17,872 bases of DNA from an uncultured Lachnospiraceae bacterium (GCA_910584785.1 CAJUDX010000062.1:1-17872), one strand, 5' to 3'; positions 8,073 to 15,333 are shown, counted from the stretch's first letter. Notes: a model not told the origin generated them from the sequence alone. Program-made: numbers and translations.

Positions 8073-8170
8073 AAAAAGACCCTGCCCGTCTGCCTTTTAT
8101 TAACTCAATCTATGCTGGAAACTATCTCGTTCATTCCTCAATCTGTCCTCTGTTTTAGAGATGCGTATTT

Positions 8171-8758
8171 TTAGCGGTATTTACGGGCATACGCCAAAAT
8201 CGCTGCAATCGTTTTCGAATCACTGATCTTCCCGGAAAAAATCAATTTCTCCAAATCCTCCAATTTCCAGCGCTCCACCTGAATCACCTCATCCTCATCC
8301 AAATGCTGATACGAAGGCTGCAAATCCCGTGCCAAATAAATATCAATATGCTCATCACAGAATGCCACGGTAGTATTTACACTTAGTAAAAATTCCATAC
8401 TTCCCGCCTTAAATCCCGTCTCTTCTTCCAGCTCCCGGACAGCGCAGTCTAAGGTCGGCTCTTTTGGATCATCTAGCTTTCCCGCAGGAATTTCCAGTGT
8501 ATAGCGATCCAGCGCATTCCGATACTGACGAACCATCAAAATTTCCCCGTCACTAGTCACAGGAATCACCGCAGCAGCGCCGTCGTGATGAATAAAATCC
8601 CATCGACATGCATGACCATTGGAAATCACCTGGTCCTCATAAATTTTTAAAATAGTCCCCTGATACTTTAATTCCCTTCCCAGGCGCACAACCGGCGGAT
8701 TCTTCTCTTCCATTTGCTTATTCTCACCCATCTTTTCTACTTTTCCTTTCATCTTCAT
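8171..8758 (-). CDS. nudF: NUDIX hydrolase, ADP-ribose pyrophosphatase type
   Basis: Hydrolyses ADP-ribose and related nucleoside diphosphate sugars to AMP and a sugar phosphate, a cytoplasmic housecleaning role. The Nudix box runs from Gly93 to Phe116, with the core RELEEETGF at 108-116. Its first spacer has six residues rather than the classical five between Gly and Glu100. The upstream LEIPAGK is typical of the ADPRase subgroup. The ATG at 8758 has little Shine-Dalgarno. In-frame ATGs at 8731 and 8713 are alternatives, and the latter, preceded by GGTGAG nine bases upstream, is the better translated candidate and would give a 180-residue protein. It precedes spoIIM by 98 bp, as in Bacillus. 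Confidence 0.9.
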   Translation of the reverse strand: MKMKGKVEKMGENKQMEEKNPPVVRLGRELKYQGTILKIYEDQVISNGHACRWDFIHHDGAAAVIPVTSDGEILMVRQYRNALDRYTLEIPAGKLDDPKEPTLDCAVRELEEETGFKAGSMEFLLSVNTTVAFCDEHIDIYLARDLQPSYQHLDEDEVIQVERWKLEDLEKLIFSGKISDSKTIAAILAYARKYR

Positions 8759-8781
8759 TCTAACTTTTGCGGAAACTCTGC

Positions 8782-8876
8782 CATCGCATTACACAACGTT
8801 CAAATTGACCTTTCTTTATTTTCTGGTTTAGCACTATTTCTCATCCCATCGCATTACACAATGGTTAAATCGACCT
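8782..8876. repeat. Pair of imperfect 30-bp direct repeats
   Basis: Copies at 8782-8811 and 8847-8876 begin with the same 15 bases (CATCGCATTACACAA) and match at 26 of 30 positions. Starts are 65 bp apart and the sequence between is unrelated. The second copy covers the proC stop codon and last codons. Copy two contains a small palindrome, CATT-ACAC-AATG. It may be a local duplication or a paired binding site. Confidence 0.7.
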
Positions 8877-9662
8877 GCATCTTGTATAACACGCATCGGT
8901 CGCCTTCATCAATGCATTACGAAATCCCCACTCTTCCAGGGCCTCCACCGCAGCTATCGTCGTCCCGCCCGGAGAACAAACCATATCCTTTAATTCCCCC
9001 GGATGTTTTCCTGTTTCCAACACCATCTTTGCGCTTCCCATCACCGTCTGGGCAACCATAGCGTAAGCCTTGTCCCTGGGCAGCCCGCATTTTACCGCGC
9101 CATCTGCCAAAGCTTCAATCATCATATATACATAAGCCGGCGAACTTCCGCTTGCACACACCACAGCATCCATCAGCCGTTCTTCCACTATCTCCATCTT
9201 CCCAAACGAACAAAAGAAACGCTCAATCATTGCCTTCTCTTCCTGAGAAAATTTCTCCCCATTCATGCAAACCCCGCTCATACCTTCTCCCAAAAGCGCC
9301 GGTGTATTCGGCATGGCCCGCACAATGCGTATCTCTTCGCCCAGCATCTTGTGCAGATAATCTATCGTCTTTCCCGGTGCAATGGAAATCACAATCTGAT
9401 CCTTATTGACCGCAGGACGAATCTCCTGCAGCACAGTTTCGTAATATTGGGGCTTTACCGCCAATACCAGATAATTCACCTTTCTGGCGCAGTCCAAATT
9501 AGACTCTGCAAAACAAACTCCCATCTCTTTTTCTTTGTTTCTTCCTTTTTCCTTATCTGCATCGGTAAACATCAACTCCTCTGCGGCAAATCCATGGGAC
9601 AATAAGCCTTTGATAATTGCCGTTCCCATATTTCCCATTCCAATAAAACCTATGCTTGCCAT
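8865..9662 (-). CDS. proC: Pyrroline-5-carboxylate reductase
   Basis: Catalyses the last step of proline synthesis, NAD(P)H-dependent reduction of 1-pyrroline-5-carboxylate, in the cytoplasm. From the chosen start it has 265 residues, normal for ProC. The N-terminal Rossmann motif GFIGMGNMG lies at 5-13; SIAPGKTID, VRAMPNTPALLGEGM and the C-terminal DMVCSPGGTTIAAVEALE are ProC hallmarks. The start at 9662 has GAGGG six bases upstream. An in-frame ATG at 9668 is also close, and an ATG at 9701 lacks a Shine-Dalgarno. A possible 16-codon reading frame ends on the 9668 ATG. The 3' end lies inside one copy of a direct repeat. No promoter was identified after the rny terminator. Confidence 0.95.
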   Translation of the reverse strand: MASIGFIGMGNMGTAIIKGLLSHGFAAEELMFTDADKEKGRNKEKEMGVCFAESNLDCARKVNYLVLAVKPQYYETVLQEIRPAVNKDQIVISIAPGKTIDYLHKMLGEEIRIVRAMPNTPALLGEGMSGVCMNGEKFSQEEKAMIERFFCSFGKMEIVEERLMDAVVCASGSSPAYVYMMIEALADGAVKCGLPRDKAYAMVAQTVMGSAKMVLETGKHPGELKDMVCSPGGTTIAAVEALEEWGFRNALMKATDACYTRCRSI

Positions 9663-9664
9663 AT

Positions 9665-9715
9665 TCATCCCTCGCTTTCTGTGTCCAAGGATTTCCGCCA
9701 TGCTGTATTCTGCAT
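9665..9715 (-). CDS. Possible 16-codon leader ORF upstream of proC
   Basis: An ATG at 9715 with a strong GGAGG nine bases upstream opens a frame of 16 codons (MQNTAWRKSLDTESEG). Its TGA overlaps an in-frame proC ATG at 9668 in the form ATGA. This geometry would allow translational coupling. There are no runs of proline or other obvious attenuator codons. It may be chance; the evidence is only the ribosome binding site and the overlap. Confidence 0.25.
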   Translation of the reverse strand: MQNTAWRKSLDTESEG

Positions 9716-9738
9716 GCCGTCTTTCCTCCCAGCGTCAT

Positions 9739-9776
9739 AAAAAGAAGCCCTATGAACCGCCTGTCCATAAAGCCTC
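9739..9776 (-). terminator. Rho-independent terminator of rny
   Basis: On the minus strand an 11-bp RNA stem forms between 9776-9766 (GAGGCTTTATG) and 9754-9744 (CATAGGGCTTC), with three G-U pairs and a loop of about 11 nt. Five T residues follow at 9743-9739. It begins about 10 bp after the rny stop codon. Confidence 0.7.
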
Positions 9777-9786
9777 TCTTATTTTC

Positions 9787-11334
9787 TTATTTAGCGTAAT
9801 CGGTAACTCTCGATTCCCGGATTACATTCACTTTAATCTGTCCTGGATATTCCAGTTCATTCTCAATCCGCTTGGAAATGTCCCTGGCAAGCAATACCAT
9901 ATCATCATCATTCACCTGCTCAGGAATTACCATAATGCGAACTTCCCGTCCTGCCTGAATAGCAAAAGACTTATCCACACCTTTAAAGGATACTGCAATA
10001 TCTTCTAACTGCTTCAATCTGTTGGTATATGTTTCCAGAGTTTCCCTTCTTGCCCCTGGCCTTGCTGCGGAAATCGTATCTGCAGCCTGAACAATGCAGG
10101 CAATCAGGCTCTGTGGCTCAACGTCGCCATGATGGGATTCCACCGCGTTAATCAATGTACCTGATTCCTTATACTTGCGGCACAGCTCTACGCCAAGCTG
10201 CACATGGGTTCCCTCCTGTTCATGGTCAACGGATTTCCCAATATCATGTAATAGTCCGGCACGTTTCGCCAGACGCACGTCCAATCCCATCTCAGCCGCC
10301 AACAGCCCGGAAAGCTGTGCTACCTCAATCGAATGTTTTAATGCATTTTGACCATAGCTGGTCCTAAATTTCATCTTACCTAAAAGCTTTACTAACTCCG
10401 GGTGAATGCCATGAACGCCCACCTCCAGGGTAGCTGTCTCGCCCTCTTCCCTCATCATCAGCTCAACTTCTTTTTGTGCCTTCTCAACCATTTCCTCGAT
10501 TCTAGCCGGATGAATCCTTCCGTCTACAATCAATCTCTCCAATGCAATCCTTGCCACTTCTCTTCGAATCGGATCAAATCCAGATAATACGACAGCTTCC
10601 GGCGTATCATCAATAATCAATTCTACCCCAGTCATCGTCTCTAAGGTACGGATATTTCTTCCCTCTCGTCCGATAATCCGGCCCTTCATCTCATCATTTG
10701 GAAGCTGTACAACAGAAACCGTGGTTTCTGCCACATGATCTGCAGCACACCGCTGAATCGCTGTTACAATGTAATCCTTAGCCTTGCGGTCCGCCTCTTC
10801 TTTTGCCTTGTTTTCCAGTTCCTTAACTAATTTTGCAGTATCGTGCTTTACATCGTCTTCAACAGATTTTAAAAGGTATTCTTTTGCCTGTTCGGAGGTC
10901 AGTCCTGAAATTTTCTCCAGTTCCTGTATCCCTTTATCGTAAAGTGTATCTACTTCTGCACTTCGCTTGTTCAGGGCATCCTCTCTTTGCTGTAAACCTG
11001 CTTCCCTCTTCTCAAGGGCATCTGCTTTCTTTTCCACATTCTCTTCTTTACTTAACACTCGTCTCTCATAACGCTGAAGTTCTGCTCTTCTTTCCTTGGT
11101 TTCTTTTTCCAGCTCATTCTTAGTCTTTAATGACTCTTCTTTCGCTTCCAGGAGAGCTTCTCGCTTCTTTGTCTCTGCTACTTTTAACGCTTCATCGATT
11201 ATCTCCCTGGATTTTTCTTCCGCAGAACCTACCTTGCTTTCATAAGTCTTTTTCTGATAAGCAATTGCCATAACCCAGGTAACAGGAGCAGCGATAACCA
11301 AAGTAACCAATGCAGCCATTATTATCGGTGACAC
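9787..11334 (-). CDS. rny: Ribonuclease Y
   Basis: Membrane-anchored endoribonuclease that starts mRNA decay in Firmicutes. Its 515 residues show the standard order: an N-terminal membrane helix at about 5-26; a long charged coiled coil to about 180; a KH domain with GRIIGREGRNIRTLE near 218-232; an HD domain with the pair His363-Asp364 (LLHDIGKSVDHE); and a conserved C-terminal region. The start codon is GTG at 11334, with GGAGG six bases upstream. That Shine-Dalgarno lies in a small perfect hairpin touching the start codon. The gene has its own promoter and terminator, which makes it a separate unit between recX and proC. Confidence 0.97.
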   Translation of the reverse strand: MSPIIMAALVTLVIAAPVTWVMAIAYQKKTYESKVGSAEEKSREIIDEALKVAETKKREALLEAKEESLKTKNELEKETKERRAELQRYERRVLSKEENVEKKADALEKREAGLQQREDALNKRSAEVDTLYDKGIQELEKISGLTSEQAKEYLLKSVEDDVKHDTAKLVKELENKAKEEADRKAKDYIVTAIQRCAADHVAETTVSVVQLPNDEMKGRIIGREGRNIRTLETMTGVELIIDDTPEAVVLSGFDPIRREVARIALERLIVDGRIHPARIEEMVEKAQKEVELMMREEGETATLEVGVHGIHPELVKLLGKMKFRTSYGQNALKHSIEVAQLSGLLAAEMGLDVRLAKRAGLLHDIGKSVDHEQEGTHVQLGVELCRKYKESGTLINAVESHHGDVEPQSLIACIVQAADTISAARPGARRETLETYTNRLKQLEDIAVSFKGVDKSFAIQAGREVRIMVIPEQVNDDDMVLLARDISKRIENELEYPGQIKVNVIRESRVTDYAK

Positions 11335-11375
11335 AGGAGCACCTCCTTATTTAATTTTCATTGTACGAATACAAT
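11335..11375 (-). promoter_or_regulatory. Structured rny leader with two hairpins
   Basis: On the minus strand ATTGTA-TTCG-TACAAT (11375-11360) forms a perfect 6-bp stem with a TTCG loop, starting at the predicted transcription start. Further down, AGGAG-GTG-CTCCT (11347-11335) forms a perfect 5-bp stem that covers the Shine-Dalgarno and abuts the GTG start. The pairing is seen directly; any role in control of rny is inference. Confidence 0.5.
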
Positions 11376-11381
11376 AGTATA

Positions 11382-11410
11382 ATTCTAAACTCTTTTCGGT
11401 ATTATGTCAA
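11382..11410 (-). promoter_or_regulatory. SigmaA-type promoter of rny
   Basis: On the minus strand, a perfect TTGACA (11410-11405) and TAGAAT (11387-11382, one mismatch) are 17 bp apart. The expected start is near 11375, giving a leader of about 41 nt. Confidence 0.88.
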
Positions 11411-11490
11411 GTATATAAGTAAAGATTCGATTCTATTCGGACAATTTAGACAATTTCACCGATAATCTTAAAAAAGTAATGCATAATTCG

Positions 11491-12099
11491 TCAAAAGAAC
11501 GGCTCTCTCTTCAGAACCTTGCTGATAGATTCATAAGAATACCCTTTTCTTGCCAGCCTTCCCGTCAGCTTCCCATAGTCCTCGCGGCTTAACTCCTCCC
11601 CCGCCGTTATTCCCTTCTGTGCCAGATATCGCTCTATCTGTGCCTGTTCATCGACGGGATTTTCTCTCAGCAATTTATCAATTACATCACGGTCAAAACC
11701 TTTTTTCTGCATATCTGCCATTAACTGCCTGCGGCTTTTTCTCTTTCCCTGTGATGCGATATACCGCTCGGCATATGCTTCATCATCGATATAATGGTAC
11801 TTTTTTACCATTTCCAAAGCATCTTCTATCGCGTCCGCGGGATACCCCTCCCGGCGCAGCAGATCATCCAGCTGCTTTTCGGTCTTATCGGATACCATAA
11901 GCGTCTTAAGAAGTCTTTCCCTGGCCCGTGGCTTTATCACCTGGTTTAAAAGTCTCTCATAGGCCTCTTTGCTCAGTTCACTTCCCTCCATCAGGGAAAA
12001 CTTGCGCAAATCCCCCGGATAGAGAACAAGGGCAAGGTCCTGGTCTAACAGAACCCTGCTCCTCTTTTTATCCAGCTTCTCTATCGACGTCACTATCAT
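11491..12099 (-). CDS. recX: Regulatory protein RecX
   Basis: Small modulator of RecA filaments, 202 residues, made mostly of the three-helix repeats typical of RecX. Recognisable blocks are ARERLLKTLMVSDKTEKQL, YHYIDDEAYAERYI and KSRRQLMADMQKKGFD. Its ATG overlaps the recA stop codon by four bases (ATGA), so the two are translationally coupled and both should be under the SOS promoter of recA. No clear terminator was found between its stop and the rny promoter; only a weak T-rich stretch follows. Confidence 0.93.
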   Translation of the reverse strand: MIVTSIEKLDKKRSRVLLDQDLALVLYPGDLRKFSLMEGSELSKEAYERLLNQVIKPRARERLLKTLMVSDKTEKQLDDLLRREGYPADAIEDALEMVKKYHYIDDEAYAERYIASQGKRKSRRQLMADMQKKGFDRDVIDKLLRENPVDEQAQIERYLAQKGITAGEELSREDYGKLTGRLARKGYSYESISKVLKREPFF

Positions 12100-13265
12100 A
12101 CCTCTGAACCTTCTGCCGGCTTCTCATCCGTCACCGGCGTTTCCGGCTCTACCGGCTTTTCCCCGGCAAGCGGCTTTAATTTTCCATCGCTCTTTCCTGT
12201 ACGTCCGGGTTTATCCGCAGGCTTTGCCTTTTTTTCTGCTGCCCCTTTTTCTTCTGCCCCTTCTTCCCCGTCAATCAAACCGTAATGTGCCCTCACCTTG
12301 CGCTCCACCTCGTCGCGCACTTCCTGGTGCTCACGGAGATAATTCTTTGCATTCTCCCGGCCCTGTCCAATCTTCGCCCCGTTATAGGCATACCAGGCGC
12401 CGCTCTTTTCGATAATATTCTCCTTCGCTGCCAAATCCAGAATATCCCCGTCTGTCGAAATCCCCTTGCCAAACATAATATCAAACTCAGCCTCTTTAAA
12501 TGGAGGAGCAATCTTATTCTTAACTACCTTAACACGCACACGGTTTCCAATAACCTCTCCGCCCTGCTTTAAGGATTCAATCCGGCGCACATCCAGACGG
12601 ACGGAGGAGTAAAACTTCAGCGCCCGGCCTCCGGTCGTGGTCTCCGGGTTGCCAAACATCACGCCCACTTTCTCGCGGAGCTGGTTAATAAAAATCACCG
12701 TACAGTTCGACTTACTAATCACTGCTGTCAGCTTCCTCAAGGCCTGAGACATCAGACGCGCCTGAAGGCCCACATGGGAATCCCCCATATCACCGTCAAT
12801 CTCCGCCTTCGGCACCAGAGCTGCCACCGAGTCCACAATTACAATATCCACTGCACCTGAGCGAACCATCGTTTCCGTAATCTCCAATGCCTGTTCACCG
12901 TTATCTGGCTGGGAAATATAAAGATTATCGATATCCACGCCGATATTTCTCGCATACACCGGGTCCAGGGCATGCTCCGCATCGATAAAACCGGCGATGC
13001 CATCTCTCTTCTGCACCTCGGCAACCATGTGCAGGGCAACCGTAGTTTTACCGCTGGACTCCGGCCCGTATACCTCAACGATCCTTCCCTTAGGCACGCC
13101 GCCAAGTCCCAGGGCGATATCCAGGCTCAGCGAACCTGTGGGAACCGTCTCAATATTCATATTTGCACCGGAATCCCCCAGTTTCATCACGGATCCCTTA
13201 CCGTAGGCTTTTTCTATCTGTGTTATGGCTGCATCCAGAGCTTTTAATTTTTCGTCTCTCTCCAT
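12096..13265 (-). CDS. recA: Recombinase RecA
   Basis: ATP-dependent strand-exchange protein that also triggers LexA cleavage in the SOS response. Walker A GPESSGKT lies at 67-74 and Walker B IVIVDSVAALVP near 140-150. GDSHVGLQARLMSQALRKL and FINQLREKVGVMFGNPET cover the L1/L2 DNA-binding region. I start it at the ATG at 13265 (MERDEKLKALD), with GGAGG nine bases upstream; the longer frame to a TTG at 13289 would run into the LexA-type box. The protein then has 389 residues, about 40 longer than Bacillus RecA, because of a polar tail of about 60 residues rich in Lys, Glu and Pro. It is followed by recX with a four-base overlap. Confidence 0.97.
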   Translation of the reverse strand: MERDEKLKALDAAITQIEKAYGKGSVMKLGDSGANMNIETVPTGSLSLDIALGLGGVPKGRIVEVYGPESSGKTTVALHMVAEVQKRDGIAGFIDAEHALDPVYARNIGVDIDNLYISQPDNGEQALEITETMVRSGAVDIVIVDSVAALVPKAEIDGDMGDSHVGLQARLMSQALRKLTAVISKSNCTVIFINQLREKVGVMFGNPETTTGGRALKFYSSVRLDVRRIESLKQGGEVIGNRVRVKVVKNKIAPPFKEAEFDIMFGKGISTDGDILDLAAKENIIEKSGAWYAYNGAKIGQGRENAKNYLREHQEVRDEVERKVRAHYGLIDGEEGAEEKGAAEKKAKPADKPGRTGKSDGKLKPLAGEKPVEPETPVTDEKPAEGSEV

Positions 13266-13282
13266 CTTCCTTATCCTCCATC

Positions 13283-13296
13283 CAAACAAATGTTCG
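13283..13296 (-). promoter_or_regulatory. LexA/DinR (SOS) box of recA
   Basis: CGAACATTTGTTTG on the minus strand fits the Gram-positive SOS consensus CGAACnnnnGTTCG at nine of ten fixed positions. It begins at the predicted transcription start of the recA promoter and lies 17 bp upstream of the recA ATG, so bound LexA would block initiation. Role inferred from the known family pattern. Confidence 0.85.
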
Positions 13297-13303
13297 TATT
13301 ATG

Positions 13304-13332
13304 ATTATAGTATAAAACATGGGAAATGTCAA
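13304..13332 (-). promoter_or_regulatory. Consensus SigmaA promoter of recA-recX
   Basis: On the minus strand TTGACA (13332-13327) and TATAAT (13309-13304) are both perfect and exactly 17 bp apart. The predicted start is near 13297, directly before the SOS box. Confidence 0.93.
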
Positions 13333-13378
13333 ATACTTCTTTCACAAATTATCTTTCCCTTATACTACCATATATCAT

Positions 13379-13410
13379 AAAAAAGGACAAGACTTTATTT
13401 CCTTTTTTTT
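13379..13410. terminator. A/T-rich hairpin with T-tracts on both sides
   Basis: AAAAAAGGA (13379-13387) and TCCTTTTTT (13400-13408) are perfect complements around a 12-nt loop, with T-tracts in either direction. It sits between the YjbQ remnant and the recA promoter. Only two G-C pairs stabilise it, so termination may be partial. Confidence 0.5.
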
Positions 13411-13417
13411 CCAAAAA

Positions 13418-13663
13418 TCACTCTCCCATCACCTGCACCTGCACCTGACGCTCGTGTCCGCAGGTCTGATCCAAATCCACAAAATAAAGATGACCAAAAC
13501 TTCCCAAATCCAAGTTCCCCTCCATCAGAATCACAGTTTCACTTCTTCCAAGAAAAACTGAACGCAGATGGGCATCCGTATTTAACGTCTGTGGCTTATC
13601 TTCACCATGCATTCTGGAAAATTCTGTAAATTTTGGTCCCGGATGCATATATTGCCATTCCTT
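13418..13663 (-). pseudogene. YjbQ/UPF0047 family protein, C-terminal remnant
   Basis: The frame KEWQYMHPGPKFTEFSRMHG, then TLNTDAHLRSVFLG and LGSFGHLYFVDLDQ, ends in VQVQVMGE. The pattern matches the C-terminal half of the YjbQ/UPF0047 family (NxDAHLxxxxLGxS...LGxxxxxYxxxxD...GE). YjbQ proteins are about 130-140 residues, so roughly half is missing. Open frame in this register begins just after a TGA at 13676-13678, and upstream bases belong to a different gene in a different frame. An ATG at 13648 could start a 76-residue peptide but has no ribosome binding site. I read it as a fragment left by a deletion. The family's role is poorly defined, with reported weak thiamine-phosphate synthase activity. 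Confidence 0.7.
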
Positions 13664-14028
13664 CCGAGTTCCAGTTCATTGGCACGTTTTATCGTTTCAC
13701 GAATGGCTGACAGCGTCATCGGACGTTCACAGTGGTTAAGCACCACCCCTTCAGCACCCGCTGCTTTCACTGCTTCCGGCAGGATATCTGCCATACCCCG
13801 CCCCGGATACAGTGTATCCATATAGGAGGCAAAAACAATCAAGTGCTTTGTTCTCTCTGCCACCCTTCGAATCTCCGTGTAGGGGGATAAAAACAATACC
13901 GTAATATCATATTTGGCTGCTGCCTTATCCGCGGCAATTGCCAGATCCAGGACGCTGTCCCCATAGAGATAATTTTTAACCCCAACTTCAAAAAAGGGAA
14001 CTCTTATTTCTTTTTTCACTTCATACAC
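13582..14028 (-). pseudogene. Triose-phosphate isomerase-like protein, N-terminal remnant
   Basis: The first ~118 of 148 codons look like the N-terminal half of a TIM-barrel protein of the triose-phosphate isomerase superfamily often encoded in sugar operons. Cues are EVGVKNYLYGDSVLDLA near the start, SPYTEIRRVAERT, YPGRGMADILPEAVKAAGAEG, and VLNHCERPMTL, which corresponds to the catalytic-histidine segment of TPI. Homology stops after IKRANELEL, and the last ~30 residues are the YjbQ remnant read in another frame. A complete protein would need about 130 more residues including the catalytic glutamate, so it cannot be an active enzyme. It follows the permease by only seven bases, as expected in an operon. 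Confidence 0.75.
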
Positions 14029-14035
14029 CCCCTTT

Positions 14036-14815
14036 TTACCCCTTAACCGTGCCTGCCGTCAGTCCGCTCACCAGATGCTTCTGGAAAAACATAAACATAA
14101 TCACAACGGGAAGTGTCGCCAACACTGCCCCCATCATAATTTCATTCCATGGGGTAGAATATTGTCCCATATAGGAAGCCAGACCTACCGAAAGCGTCCA
14201 AAGCTTATTATTTTCCACCAATGTATAGGCATAAAGATATTCGTCCCATGCAATGATAAACGACCAGGTAGCTGTCGCTACAATTCCTGGTTTCAGCATA
14301 GGAATTAAAATCAGAAATAAGGTTTTCAGCACACTGCATCCGTCAATTGCCGCCGCTTCTTCCATTCCTCTTGGAATCGAATCAAAAAATCCCTTTAGAA
14401 ACCATATTCCAATCAGCATTGTCGTCGCTGTGTAAATAATAACCAACACAGTCAGAGTATTCGTTAAACCAAGTTTAGCAAATAGAATATAAATAGGAAT
14501 TGACAGCAGCACCGGCGGAAGCATCTGTGTTAGAAGCACCAGGAATATCACCGCTGGCTTTGCCCGATACGTAAAGCGGGAAATGCTATAGGCTGCCGGA
14601 AGAGCAAACAGCGTTGACAAAAGTGTTGCCGTCACCCCCACATAAAGAGAATTTCGCATCCACTGCAAAATCGCACTATTCAACATATAGTCCAGATAAG
14701 CCAGAGGCGTAATCTGCGAAAAAAAACGAGGAGGATAACTAAACAGCCCATCCAAAGGCTGAAGCGACGTATTTAACAGCCAGTAAAAGGGAAATAACAT
14801 GTCCGCCCAGGCCAA
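14036..14815 (-). pseudogene. Sugar ABC transporter permease (MalG/CUT1 type), N-terminus lost
   Basis: Inner-membrane subunit of a carbohydrate ABC importer. Five hydrophobic segments are visible, and the EAA loop that docks on the ATPase is intact at about 152-177 (EEAAAIDGCSVLKTLFLILI). The C-terminus is complete. At the other end the family motif LFPFYWLLNTSLQP begins at residue 7, whereas intact members have about 20 more residues ahead of it that make the first membrane helix. Upstream DNA instead encodes a piece of a sugar-binding protein in another frame. A possible start is TTG at 14815 or ATG at 14800, neither with a good Shine-Dalgarno. The remaining reading frame is undamaged, so a shortened product is conceivable, but its binding protein and partner permease are gone. 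Confidence 0.75.
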
Positions 14816-15230
14816 TTACCCAGATAGAAAGATCGATGCTGCCTTCCGACCAATTTCCGGGATTAAGCATTGCGGCGTAACCATTTACATTATCCAGCAT
14901 ACTAAACTTCTTCGCCATCTCGATAAATTCCTCCGGCGTCCTGGCGTATTCTGCAACACCTGCTTTTTCCAACAGGCTTGGACGATACATAGGAAGGTAA
15001 AATCCCATATCCGTAATCAAACTATAGGTTTTCCCCTCGTTCCCGCAATGAATAACATCTTCGGTCTGTATCGGGCTGTAATTCGTGCGGATAGCAAGAA
15101 AGCTATCAGCAACGCCAGATTCAGCAAATCCTTTATTGGCCTGGATGGAATTGATATCTGCGATGGTCTGATGACCTGGGATATTGAAACTGCCCGAATT
15201 GATCACCTTACGATTAAGCCTTCCGATCAA
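14739..15230 (-). pseudogene. Sugar-binding protein of an ABC importer, internal fragment
   Basis: The stretch GKTYSLITDMGFYLPMYRPS (67-86), followed by LLEKAGV, TPEEFIEMAKKF, GYAAMLNPGNW and DLSIWVIGLGG (133-143), matches the middle of extracellular solute-binding proteins for carbohydrates. Both ends are missing: there is no signal peptide or lipobox, and homology ends at about 14802. Residues 144-163 are the permease start read out of frame. An intact member has more than 400 residues. Residues 1-60 are less certain but contain NIPGHQTIADINSIQAN, which could be the preceding part of the same protein. An in-frame TAA lies just upstream of the TTG at 15230. It is a remnant joined directly to the permease, with the first permease gene absent. 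Confidence 0.7.
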
Positions 15231-15260
15231 ATTTATCTCTTAACGGACTCAAGTAAATTT

Positions 15261-15296
15261 AAAAAGCGCCATCCCTGCCACAGGTTTTGGCGCTTT
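15261..15296 (-). terminator. Rho-independent terminator after the divergent-PAP2 gene
   Basis: On the minus strand, AAAGCGCCA (15296-15288) and TGGCGCTTT (15271-15263) form a perfect 9-bp stem. The loop folds further as CCTG-TGG-CAGG. Five T residues end the structure at 15265-15261. It lies 38 bp after the stop codon at 15334 and separates this operon from the decayed sugar genes. Confidence 0.88.
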
Positions 15297-15333
15297 CCGT
15301 CATTTTCTTTCCTTCTTCTATCTTTTAAAGCAT

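Noticed and set aside
9003..9605. 200-codon plus-strand open frame
   Set aside because: It is antisense to proC, whose minus-strand motifs are unmistakable; the composition is that of an antisense shadow.
11411..11490. Terminator after recX
   Set aside because: Only a weak A/T-rich partial palindrome before six T residues and tandem AAATTGTC copies were seen; no stable stem could be supported.
14036..15230. Broken sugar genes as simple sequencing frameshifts
   Set aside because: At each junction whole domains are missing on both sides; a one- or two-base error could not restore them.
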